From NCBI GenBank assembly GCA_021325655.1, contig JAJPGT010000080.1:1-64000 (forward strand): a stretch of 64,000 nucleotides of DNA. The letters run 5' to 3'. The position numbers were made by a program, and so were the translations under genes. The stretch comes from Pseudomonadota bacterium (GTDB lineage Bacteria; Chloroflexota; UBA6077; JAJPGT01). This document shows, in pieces, positions 44,742-52,062 of this stretch. The notes under the pieces are model-generated. The model was given only the letters and a program-made list of their open reading frames with translations. It was not told the DNA's origin and made no database searches. Within the stretch, counting starts at the first letter, position 1; each line of letters opens with the position of its first letter.

Positions 44742-46434
44742 CGCGCGCGCCCAGCGGGCTGGCAGCCCATGGCTGCATCGCCGCGCCTGCCTCGGGCGGG
44801 GCGGCGCTGGCGGCATACAGTGCCAGCACCCCGCTGGTGGTCTTGGGGGGCGGGGGCGTCCAGCGCGCCAGGCGGCGCCGCAGCTCGTCGTCGGGGACGA
44901 GCAGGCTCAGCCGCCGCCCCGGGATGTCGATCTCGATCAGGTCGCCCTCCTCCACGGCTGCCAGTGGACCGCCCACCGCGGCCTCTGGCGAGACGTGGCC
45001 GACGACCGGGCCGCGGTTGAACCCACTGAAGCGGCCGTCGGTGATCAGGCCCACCGAGGTGTCCAGGTTCATCGAGAAGATCGCATCGGAGCAGAGCATC
45101 ACCTCTTTCATCCCCGGCGCCCCGACGACACCCTCGTAGCGGACGACGAGCACGTCGCCCCTCTGGATCCGCCCGGCCCGCAGCGCCTCGTAGCCCTCCT
45201 GGTCGCTGCTGAAGACGCGGGCGGGGCCGCGGTGAACCAGCATGGACGGCTTCACCGCGCTCTGGCGGCAGATCGCCCCATTGGGGGCGAGGTTGCCTCG
45301 CAGCACCGCCAAGCCACCCTCCGGGAAGATCGGCGCCTCGGGCGTGGTGATGACGTCATTCCGCACCGGGCCGATGCCGTCCAGGTGCTCCTGCCAAGGG
45401 CGGCCGGACACGGTCAGCGCGCTGCCGTCGAACCGCTCGCCGAGGTTCTTCAGTAGCGCCGGGACGCCGCCGGCGAAGTGAAACTCGTCCACAGTGTGAA
45501 TTCCGTTCGGAATGACCGCGGACAGGACGGGGACCTCGCGGGAGAGGCGGTCGAAGTCGTCCAGGCTCAGCGGTAGCCCCAGCTCGCGGGCGAAGGCGAG
45601 CAGGTGCAGCACCGCGTTGGTCGAGCCACCGATCGCCAGATCCGCCTTCACCGCGTTGACCAGCGCCCGCTGGTCGACGATGTCGCGGATCGTGAGCCCC
45701 TTGCGGATGAGCCGGACGATCGCGCGCCCGCTCAGCCGGGCGGCGCGCGTCTTCTCGCTGAGCACCGCCGGGATCGTCGCGGAGCCGGGCAGCGCCAGGC
45801 CGAGCACCTCGGCCAGAATCTGCATCGTGTTGGCCGTCCCCATGATCGGGCAGGCGCCGGCCGTGGGGCAGGCGTTCTCCTCCAGCGCGGCGATCTCCTG
45901 GCCGGTCACCAGGCCGGCGTCGAGCGCCCCAAATACTGCCTCGTTCACGTCCGCGGTAGTCACCCGTCGCCCGTTCCACTTCCCGCTGAGCATCGGACCG
46001 CCGGTCACGAACACCGTTGGCAGCCCCACGCGCAGTGCCCCGAGAATGTGGCCGGGGATGATGCTGTCCGTGGATGACAGCAGCACCAGGCCACTGAAGT
46101 GGTGCACCCGGGCCATGATCTCGATGCTGCCGGCCAAAAAGTCGCGAATCACCAGCTCGTACTTGAGGTCCTCGCTGCCCAGGGCGATATTGCCGCAGGT
46201 GGCGAAGGTCCCGAACTCCATCGGCACCCCGCCCTCTTCCCAGATCCCGGCTTTCACCGCCTCTGCGAGCGTCCGCAGGTGAACGTAGGCGGGCGAGGCC
46301 TCGGTGAAGGCGTTCACGATGCCGGTGTGCGGCTTGCGGACGTCGACGTCGTCCAGCCCAGCGCCCTTGTAGATCGTTCGGCGGTGGGCCGCCTTCAGCC
46401 CCTCGAAGTAGGTGTTTCCAGTCGGTTCAGACAC
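44728..46434 (-). CDS. IlvD/Edd-family dehydratase-like protein lacking key ligand residues
   Basis: 568 residues, GTG start with GGAGG four bases upstream. Clear family similarity: VHLRTLAEAVKAGIWEEGG, ACPIMGTANTM, LAIGGSTNAVLHLLAFAREL, GLAVLRGNLAPNGA, and LITDGRFSGFNRGPVVGHVS. But canonical ligands are absent: Pro-Cys-Asn is P48-A49-Y50, Ser-Asp-Gly is C80-G81-N82, and Cys-Asp-Lys is T122-D123-S124. Only C195 of the three Fe-S cysteines remains, and the carbamylated-Lys position is Ser. Normal dihydroxy-acid or sugar-acid dehydration is therefore doubtful. It follows the gntR gene and probably shares its control. Confidence 0.8.
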   Translation of the reverse strand: MSEPTGNTYFEGLKAAHRRTIYKGAGLDDVDVRKPHTGIVNAFTEASPAYVHLRTLAEAVKAGIWEEGGVPMEFGTFATCGNIALGSEDLKYELVIRDFLAGSIEIMARVHHFSGLVLLSSTDSIIPGHILGALRVGLPTVFVTGGPMLSGKWNGRRVTTADVNEAVFGALDAGLVTGQEIAALEENACPTAGACPIMGTANTMQILAEVLGLALPGSATIPAVLSEKTRAARLSGRAIVRLIRKGLTIRDIVDQRALVNAVKADLAIGGSTNAVLHLLAFARELGLPLSLDDFDRLSREVPVLSAVIPNGIHTVDEFHFAGGVPALLKNLGERFDGSALTVSGRPWQEHLDGIGPVRNDVITTPEAPIFPEGGLAVLRGNLAPNGAICRQSAVKPSMLVHRGPARVFSSDQEGYEALRAGRIQRGDVLVVRYEGVVGAPGMKEVMLCSDAIFSMNLDTSVGLITDGRFSGFNRGPVVGHVSPEAAVGGPLAAVEEGDLIEIDIPGRRLSLLVPDDELRRRLARWTPPPPKTTSGVLALYAASAAPPEAGAAMQPWAASPLGARAGRG

Positions 46435-46459
46435 GAATCCTCCGCTCCATGAGCCGATA

Positions 46460-46482
46460 GCGGCTGGGCGCCGCCCAGCCGC
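46460..46482 (-). other. Intercistronic hairpin between gntR and the IlvD-like gene
   Basis: GCGGCTGGGC (46460-46469) and GCCCAGCCGC (46473-46482) form a perfect 10-bp stem with a 3-base loop in the 101-base gap downstream of gntR. Confidence 0.5.
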
Positions 46483-46535
46483 GTGCGTTCACCCGGCCTC
46501 GGCGCGCTCCGGGGCCGGGGAGCGCCTCAGCGCCC

Positions 46536-47246
46536 CTACGCACGAGCATCCCCCACCGCTTGAGGCGGCGTCTTCCCGTCGTCCGGTCGGCCCAATCGCC
46601 CCACCAGGGCCTCGGCCGGCCCCTGCACATGCGCGACGAGCGTCCTCATGATCTCGTCGGCGTCGCCACGCCGCACTACATCGAGCAGTTCCAGGTGCGC
46701 TCGGGCGATCTCTTCCAGGCTACCGAACAGCAGGTGATCCATCGCCAGGTAGAGCCGAAGCTGCCCCTCGAGCCCGCGCCAGATCTCGAGCAGCAGCTTG
46801 TGCTCCGCCAGTTCGTAAAACACCCGGTGGACCGCCAGGTGCGCCTCGACGCAGCCGGCGGCATCCCCCTGCTGCGCGCGCTCGATCAGGCGCTGCACCG
46901 CCAGCTCCAGCCGTTCCACCCCTCCGTCTCGCAGGCGAGACAGGGCTCGCTGGATGGCGAACGGCTCCAGCACCATGCGCAGGCTGGCGATCTCGGCAAT
47001 CTGGTCCGGCCCGAGCCGATTGACGAAGGTTCCCTTGTAGGGAATGCTGACGACCAGCCCCTCCTCTTCGAGCTGGCGCAGCGCCTCGCGCACCGGGGCG
47101 CGGCTGATCCCCATCTCTTCGGCGATCCGCGCTTCGACCAATTGGCTGCCAGCGGCAAGCGAGCCATCCAGGATGGCAGCACGGATCGACTCAACGACGT
47201 TGAAACGTAACGTGCGCTGTTCGATTGGACTAAAGCGATGCGTCAC
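46536..47246 (-). CDS. GntR-family transcriptional regulator with FCD ligand domain
   Basis: 236 residues, GTG start. N-terminal winged helix: VVESIRAAILDGSLAAGSQL, ARIAEEMGISRAPVREALRQ, LEEEGLVVSIPYKGTFV. The C-terminal all-alpha FCD domain holds acidic and His metal/ligand residues (LRMVLEPFAIQRAL, EAHLAVHRVFYELAEHK). FCD regulators sense small carboxylates or amino acids. Its own promoter (47300-47328) has a palindromic operator just downstream, so autorepression is likely, and a related site lies between the divergent importer promoters. Confidence 0.9.
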   Translation of the reverse strand: MTHRFSPIEQRTLRFNVVESIRAAILDGSLAAGSQLVEARIAEEMGISRAPVREALRQLEEEGLVVSIPYKGTFVNRLGPDQIAEIASLRMVLEPFAIQRALSRLRDGGVERLELAVQRLIERAQQGDAAGCVEAHLAVHRVFYELAEHKLLLEIWRGLEGQLRLYLAMDHLLFGSLEEIARAHLELLDVVRRGDADEIMRTLVAHVQGPAEALVGRLGRPDDGKTPPQAVGDARA

Positions 47247-47276
47247 CGGGCATCCCCCTTCGGTCCAGCCGGTACA

Positions 47277-47286
47277 TTGTCGACAA
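47277..47286. promoter_or_regulatory. GntR/FCD operator palindrome
   Basis: TTGTCGACAA, a perfect 10-base palindrome of the type bound by FCD-class GntR regulators. Its edge is 14 bases downstream of the -10 box of the gntR promoter, a position suited to repression. Confidence 0.65.
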
Positions 47287-47299
47287 CGGAACGTCGCGC

Positions 47300-47328
47300 A
47301 CTGTACGCGATGTGATCCACGCTGTCAA
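47300..47328 (-). promoter_or_regulatory. Promoter of the gntR gene
   Basis: Minus-strand TTGACA (47328-47323), 17-base spacer, TACAGT (47305-47300). Perfect -35; 53 bases upstream of the GTG start. Confidence 0.75.
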
Positions 47329-47404
47329 CAGCGGGCGCACACGGGCCGCCACGGGCGCGGGATGCGCCTGGCGCTTAGAAATTATCTCAGGTAGGCACGG
47401 ATCG

Positions 47405-47452
47405 TGCGGCGGTCTCCTGGTAGGAGGTGAGTCGCAGGGGACGGCCGAAGAA
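47405..47452 (+). repeat. Direct repeat copy 1 (transposase 5' end)
   Basis: About 48 bases repeated at 48056-48102. The core 47416-47452 differs from 48066-48102 at only three positions. It covers the ribosome site and first codons of the transposase (GTG then R-R-G-R-P-K). Confidence 0.75.
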
Positions 47453-47534
47453 TGACGAGCAGGACGCCTGTCCTTCCTCGCTGACCTGCGTCATCGCGCC
47501 TCACCCGGGGCTCCGGATACGAAAGGGAGTGTGA
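47427..47534 (+). pseudogene. Transposase N-terminal stub upstream of the PPOX gene
   Basis: A 35-codon frame from GTG 47427, with TAGGAGG directly upstream, begins V-S-R-R-G-R-P-K-N like the second copy at 48077 and then diverges. Its TGA (47532-47534) overlaps the ATG of the PPOX gene (47534), so it could couple translation into that gene. Confidence 0.45.
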
Positions 47535-48052
47535 TGAACACGCAGGAACTAACTCGGGAGCTTTGCCACCCCGGCGCGCAGGAGCTGCTCCGCTCCGGCT
47601 CCCTGGCCCGGCTCGCCTACAACGGACACGATGGCTTCCCGCGGGTGATCCCCATCGGGTTCTACTGGAACGGCGAACGCATCGTTGTCTGCACGGCACC
47701 GACGTCCCCCAAGGTGCGGGCGCTCGCGTCCCGCCCGCAGGTCGCACTGACGATCGACACCGGCGCTGAGCCGGCGGCGGCGAAGGCCCTCCTGGTGCGT
47801 GGCCTCGTCGCGCTGGACACCGTTGACGGCGTCCCCGACGAGTACATCGCGGCAGCGACGAAGTCATTGGAGGCGGCCAAACTCATCGAGTTCGAACGTC
47901 ACGTGCGGTCGATGTACAAGCAGATGGTGCGCATCTCGATCGAGCCGCAGTGGGCGCGGTTCTACGACTTCGGTGCTGGCCGATGGCCCGCGTTTCTCGC
48001 GAAGCTGGCTAGCGGCGGTGAGTCAGACTCCGCGACGAACACCGCGCGATGA
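47534..48052 (+). CDS. PPOX-family (pyridoxamine 5'-phosphate oxidase-like) flavoprotein, element passenger
   Basis: 172 residues from ATG 47534 (AAAGGGAG upstream). Split-barrel fold motifs: GSLARLAYNGHDGFPRVIPI, GFYWNGERIVVCTAPTSPKV, RALASRPQVALTIDTG and ALLVRGLVALDTVDG. Members bind FMN or F420 and reduce or oxidise small molecules; the cofactor cannot be told here. It lies inside an element with IS ends, flanked by direct repeats, and the second repeat starts four bases after its stop. A chromosomal PPOX relative is at 62204-62713, but the two are not close copies. Confidence 0.82.
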   Translation: MNTQELTRELCHPGAQELLRSGSLARLAYNGHDGFPRVIPIGFYWNGERIVVCTAPTSPKVRALASRPQVALTIDTGAEPAAAKALLVRGLVALDTVDGVPDEYIAAATKSLEAAKLIEFERHVRSMYKQMVRISIEPQWARFYDFGAGRWPAFLAKLASGGESDSATNTAR

Positions 48053-48055
48053 GCC

Positions 48056-48102
48056 TGCGGCGCCCCCTGGTGGGAGGTGGGTCGCAGGGGACGGCCGAAC
48101 AA
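48056..48102 (+). repeat. Direct repeat copy 2 (transposase 5' end)
   Basis: Second copy of the 47405-47452 sequence, starting just after the PPOX stop codon. Upstream part has one gap relative to copy 1; the last 37 bases differ at three positions. Confidence 0.75.
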
Positions 48103-48320
48103 GGAGCGGGCGCCGCTGCCGCCGATCTGGCGGCTGTCTGAGGCAGAACTTGTCGTTTGTGATCAGACCATCGAGCGAACGATAAGCTGGTTGTCCCGCT
48201 GCCGGGGGATTCTGATCCGCTGGGAGAAGAAAGCCGCCAACTACCTCGGCCTGCTTGAGCTGGCGTGTGCCCTACTCTGGTTCCGCCGCTACAACCGCCT
48301 GACTCACGTGAGATGGTTTC
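48077..48320 (+). pseudogene. Internally deleted IS5-family transposase
   Basis: From GTG 48077 the peptide starts GRRGRPNKERAPLPPIWRLS, like IS5-group transposase N-termini, then jumps to a transposase C-terminus: IERTISWLSRCRGILIRWEK and NYLGLLELACALLWFRR, containing the conserved E-R-T/S-x-x-W-L region. The catalytic DDE core between them is missing. The frame runs past the right inverted repeat, so its original stop is also lost. Confidence 0.7.
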
Positions 48321-49511
48321 TTACACCGCCACGAACGGGTCGGCGGTGAACCAGGCGGGCGAGTGGAGCGGGAAGCGGCCGAGCGTCTGGTGCGTCGCCA
48401 GGCGGTCCGGGGCAGCATCCTCGCTATCCGAGCTGTCCCAGAGCCGCTCCAGGCGGCGCAACGTCGCCGGGGACAGCGGCGCCGGGCTGGCGAGTAGCGC
48501 GGCGAGCTCGTCCAACGGCAGGGCGATCTCCGCACGCCGCCGCCGATAGTCCGCCAGCACCTCGTCCAGGGGTACGCGTCCGGAGAGCCCGGCCTCCAGC
48601 GCCTCGACGAGCAGCTCGGCCTGGCGGAAGGCGTCGTCTACGCCCCAGGGATTGAACAGCTCGTGCCGAACGCTCGCTTCTCCCACAGGAACCCAGTCCT
48701 CGCTCTCCGCCGGCTGCGCCGCGCTCCACATCCCGCCACCCCAGGGCGACACCCGGGCTCCTTGCGCGAGCCGGTCGGCCAGACCAGGAGCCACCTGGTG
48801 CAGCACTGCCAGGTACCGCTCCTCACGGTCTGGGCTGGCCTCGTACGGATCAGCAATATTCCAATGCACGGCGATGAAGGTGAAGCTGTCGTTGGTCTTC
48901 CAGGCACGCACTGCCTGGCAGTGCTGCAAGTATAACTCTACGCCATCGACCGGGACGCCGGACCAGTACGCGAAAGCGGCGCCTTGCCGCGGGGCGGTCT
49001 CAGCGCGCGGCGGGGTGGGAGCCGGGCAGAACCCGTCGGCGCCGACAACCACTCGCGCCCGGGCGCTCAGCGTCGAGCCGTCCCCCGTCCGGCCGCGCAC
49101 CCCGACGACCCGGCCGCGGGCCAGAATCGTCTCGTCCACCTGGCAGGACTGGCGGAGGGTGACCCCGGCCTCCTGCGCGGCGTCGAGCAGCAGGCGAGTC
49201 AGGATGGACCGACGCGGGGCATAGGCGCGGGACTGGCCCCACACCGTGGACACGGAGCCGGTGAGCGCCAGCGGCCCGATGTCGAAGCGGACCGTGGAGA
49301 GCGGCGGACAGTTCGTCGCCCGCAGGCGCTCCAGCAGCCCCCAGCGTGCCAGCCGAGCCACACCCGCCGGCCAGATAAGATCCGTCGAGTCGGAATGATC
49401 GCTCGGCGCCTCTGCCTGGTCGATCAGGAGCACCCGATAACCCTGGCGCGCCAGCAGCATCGCCGTCGGCGCGCCGGCACAGCGCGCGCCTACCACAATC
49501 GCGTCGTACAT
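48321..49511 (-). CDS. FAD-dependent oxidoreductase (geranylgeranyl-reductase / PHBH-like)
   Basis: 396 residues from ATG 49511 (AAGGGG upstream); the frame extends further but without protein-like sequence. N-terminal AIVVGARCAGAPTAMLLARQ binds FAD, VVVGADGFCPAP is the DG motif, and GEASVRHELFNPWGVDDAFR corresponds to the GD/flavin-contact motif, in altered form. Group A flavin monooxygenases and geranylgeranyl reductases share these. Its stop codon TAA is the target duplication (TTA on the plus strand) of the IS-type element, which inserted exactly at the 3' end of this gene. Confidence 0.82.
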   Translation of the reverse strand: MYDAIVVGARCAGAPTAMLLARQGYRVLLIDQAEAPSDHSDSTDLIWPAGVARLARWGLLERLRATNCPPLSTVRFDIGPLALTGSVSTVWGQSRAYAPRRSILTRLLLDAAQEAGVTLRQSCQVDETILARGRVVGVRGRTGDGSTLSARARVVVGADGFCPAPTPPRAETAPRQGAAFAYWSGVPVDGVELYLQHCQAVRAWKTNDSFTFIAVHWNIADPYEASPDREERYLAVLHQVAPGLADRLAQGARVSPWGGGMWSAAQPAESEDWVPVGEASVRHELFNPWGVDDAFRQAELLVEALEAGLSGRVPLDEVLADYRRRRAEIALPLDELAALLASPAPLSPATLRRLERLWDSSDSEDAAPDRLATHQTLGRFPLHSPAWFTADPFVAV

Positions 49512-49796
49512 GCCATCCCCTTGCCGAGCCAGGATGGGCGCTCGATCCCCATCCCAGCCCACGGCCGTCGCGCCTCGGTGCGTACACCGTACCCCGCGCG
49601 CGCGGCCCCCACATCCGTTGATGAACCGATCCGAGGCACGGATCTTTCGCCCACGCAAGAGTGGGTTCTATAGAGAGAACGCGCCGGAGTGTGGGTTTCG
49701 TCCATTTTTCCGCTGGCCGCCCTAGCTGGACGACGGCGCCCACGGCCGGAGCAGTGCGGTGCCGCCGCGACGGCTCTTGGCGCTACAATTTGTCCT
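49512..49796. other. Divergent intergenic region
   Basis: 285 bases between two flavoprotein genes. It holds the -10-like box at 49784-49789. A TATAGA-like box on the minus strand near 49669-49675 could serve the other gene but lacks a -35. Nothing else recognised. Confidence 0.3.
49784..49789 (+). promoter_or_regulatory. -10 box of a probable leaderless transcript
   Basis: TACAAT ends seven bases before ATG 49797, so transcription would begin at or next to the start codon. No Shine-Dalgarno sequence precedes the ATG and no good -35 was found. Confidence 0.45.
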
Positions 49797-50987
49797 ATGC
49801 TATCCGCCTCGCCTTCGCCTGACGTCGTGGTGATCGGCGCCGGCATCGTCGGTGCCGCCTGTAGCTACTACCTGGCTCGCGCTGGCATGCGCGTACAGGT
49901 GGTCGAGCGTGGCTTCCCCTGCTCCGGCGCCTCCGGCGCCTGCGAAGGGAACCTGGTGCTCTGGGACAAGGCGCCGGGCGCCGAGCTGGCGCTGGGCAAG
50001 CTTGCCTTCGAGTGCTGGGACGAGGTCCAGCGGACGCTGGATTTCGACTTCGAGTTCGACCGCAAGGGCAGCATCATGGTCTGTGCCAACGAGCGCGACC
50101 TGGAAGAGGCGCGACGAACCGTCGCCTGGCTGAGCGGCGAAGGGGTGCGCTGCCGGCTGCTCACACCCGAGGAGCTGTTCGAGGAGGAGCCGGCGCTGGC
50201 GCGCGACCTCCCGGGCGGGGCGCTGTTCCCGGACGATGCCCAGGTGGAACCCCGGCTCGCCACCGTGGCGCTGCTCGAGGCGGCGCGGCGGCTCGGCGCG
50301 ACGCTAGAGACCGAGGTGGAGGCGCAGGGACTTGCCTGCTCGCCCGATGGGAGGGTCCAGGCGCTCCGGACCTCGCGCGGCGCCATCCCAACCGGCGCGG
50401 TGGTGATCGCCGCCGGCGCCTGGAGCAGCGAGGTGGGCCGTCGCTTCGGGGTGGAGATCCCCATCCGAGCGCGCAAGGGGCATCTCATCGTGGGGGAGAA
50501 ATCGCCGGGGTTCATCCGGCGCAAGCTGGTGGAGACCGGCTACGGCGACACGGTGGAGAGTTCAGACGCCGGGCTGCAGGTAGCGATGGTGGCCGAGATC
50601 GCCAAGAGTGGCACGGTGCTGATCGGCTCCAGCCGCCAGATCACCGGCTACGATACCCGCGTCGACCCCTTCGTGATCCAGGCGATCGCTCGCCGCGCCG
50701 CGCGCTTCCTGCCAGCGCTGCGGCAGATGAAGGCGGTGCGCAGCTACGCCGGCCTGCGCCCCTTCAGCCCCGACCACCTGCCGCTCATCGGCCCCGTCGG
50801 CCCCGAGGGGCTGTTCGTCGCCAGCGGCCACGAAGGCGCTGGCATCTGCGAGTCGACCGCCACCGGCCTGCTCATCAGCCAGTGGATCACCGGCCAGCCG
50901 CTGGCGCTGCCCGGCGAGTGGTTCGACCCGCGCCGCTTCGCCCGCGGCCCGGGGGCGGAGCTACGGGTCCCGGGGCCCGCGAGCTGA
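49797..50987 (+). CDS. FAD-dependent amino-acid dehydrogenase (DAO family; D-hydroxyproline dehydrogenase candidate)
   Basis: 396 residues. VVVIGAGIVGAACSYYLARA binds FAD; FPCSGASGACEGNLVLWDKA; GAVVIAAGAWSSEVGRRFGV; and the C-terminal SYAGLRPFSPDHLPLIGPVG and ASGHEGAGICESTATGLLIS are typical of DadA-like and hydroxyproline dehydrogenase flavoproteins. Start ATG 49797 appears leaderless. The next gene on the strand is a proline racemase/hydroxyproline epimerase, so oxidation of D-hydroxyproline (or a D-amino acid) is the natural hypothesis. Confidence 0.85.
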   Translation: MLSASPSPDVVVIGAGIVGAACSYYLARAGMRVQVVERGFPCSGASGACEGNLVLWDKAPGAELALGKLAFECWDEVQRTLDFDFEFDRKGSIMVCANERDLEEARRTVAWLSGEGVRCRLLTPEELFEEEPALARDLPGGALFPDDAQVEPRLATVALLEAARRLGATLETEVEAQGLACSPDGRVQALRTSRGAIPTGAVVIAAGAWSSEVGRRFGVEIPIRARKGHLIVGEKSPGFIRRKLVETGYGDTVESSDAGLQVAMVAEIAKSGTVLIGSSRQITGYDTRVDPFVIQAIARRAARFLPALRQMKAVRSYAGLRPFSPDHLPLIGPVGPEGLFVASGHEGAGICESTATGLLISQWITGQPLALPGEWFDPRRFARGPGAELRVPGPAS

Positions 50988-51048
50988 AGGGATCACGCCC
51001 CGAGCGTCTCGCTCGCTCCCTGGACACGGAACGGCATCTGGAGGAAGC

Positions 51049-52062
51049 ATGAGGTTCAAGCGCCTGTTCACCGCCGTCGACTCGCATACGGTGGGCGAGC
51101 CGACCCGGGTCGTCATCGGCGGCATCCCGCACATCCCGGGTAAGACGATCTTCGAGAAGAAGCGCTACGTCGAGACCCAGATGGACGAGGTGCGGCAGCT
51201 CCTGATGTACGAGCCGCGCGGGCACAGCGCGATGTCCGGCAGCATCGTCACCGCCCCCTGCCACCCGGAGGCCGATATCGGCATCGTCTACATCGAAGTC
51301 TCCGGCTGCCTGCCGATGTGTGGCCACGGCACCATCGGCACCGTGACAGTGCTGCTGGAGACCGGCATCTTTCCGATCACCGGGCCGACCGTGAAGCTGG
51401 TGCTGGACACTCCGGCCGGGCTGGTGCGGGCGACGGCGGAGTGTACCGAAGATACGGTCAAGAGCGTCACCATCCAGAACGTCCCCTCCTTCTTGCTGCT
51501 GCGGGACGTGGAGGTGGACGTGCCCGGCATCGGTCGTGTCTGCTGCGACATCGCCTACGGCGGCAACTTCTACGCGATCCTGCCGGCCGAGCAGGCCGGG
51601 CTGATGATCGCGCCACAGTACGCCAGTGCCCTGATCGACGCCGGCCGCCGCGTCCGCGCCGCGCTCAACGAGGCGGTCGGCGAGCAGGTGGTGCACCCGG
51701 AGAATCCCGGGATCAGGGGAGTGAGCCACGTGATGTTCACCGCTCCGCCTACCAACGCCCGGGCGCATGGGAAGAACATGGTGCTGTACGGCCCGGGTGG
51801 GCTGGACCGCTCCCCCTGCGGCACCGGCACCAGCGCTCGGATGGCGATGCTGCATGCCCGAGGCCAGCTCCCACTGGAGCAAGACTTCGTCCACGAGAGC
51901 ACGCTGGGCAGCCTGTTCACCGGCCGCCTGGTCGGCGAGACGCGCGTGGGGGACTACCCGGCGGTGATCCCCACCATCAAGGGCTCCGCCTACATCACCG
52001 GCTTCAACACCCTGCTGGTCAGTCCCGACGACCCGTTCCCGAACGGCTTTCTGCTCGGCTAG
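51049..52062 (+). CDS. Proline racemase family protein (4-hydroxyproline 2-epimerase candidate)
   Basis: 337 residues. Both catalytic cysteines are present: C91 in PMCGHGTIG and C257 in RSPCGTGTSARM. That pair supports a two-base racemase/epimerase rather than the trans-3-hydroxyproline dehydratase, where the second Cys is Thr. DSHTVGEPTRVVIGG is the family N-terminus. Probable reaction: trans-4-hydroxy-L-proline to cis-4-hydroxy-D-proline, feeding the adjacent FAD dehydrogenase. Its stop codon overlaps that of the convergent next gene by two bases. Confidence 0.9.
   Translation: MRFKRLFTAVDSHTVGEPTRVVIGGIPHIPGKTIFEKKRYVETQMDEVRQLLMYEPRGHSAMSGSIVTAPCHPEADIGIVYIEVSGCLPMCGHGTIGTVTVLLETGIFPITGPTVKLVLDTPAGLVRATAECTEDTVKSVTIQNVPSFLLLRDVEVDVPGIGRVCCDIAYGGNFYAILPAEQAGLMIAPQYASALIDAGRRVRAALNEAVGEQVVHPENPGIRGVSHVMFTAPPTNARAHGKNMVLYGPGGLDRSPCGTGTSARMAMLHARGQLPLEQDFVHESTLGSLFTGRLVGETRVGDYPAVIPTIKGSAYITGFNTLLVSPDDPFPNGFLLG

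Larger units (their letters stand above)
47378..48320 (+). mobile_element. IS5-type element carrying a PPOX-family passenger gene
   Basis: 943 bases. Left end GAAATTATCTCA (47378-47389) and right end, read on the minus strand from 48320, GAAACCATCTCA match at 10 of 12 positions. TTA flanks both ends (47375-47377 and 48321-48323) as a 3-base target duplication, fitting TNA-type IS5 relatives. Inside are a transposase 5' stub, a PPOX flavoprotein gene, a second copy of the stub sequence fused to the transposase 3' end, and no complete transposase. It resembles a mobile insertion cassette that would need transposase in trans. Confidence 0.65.
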
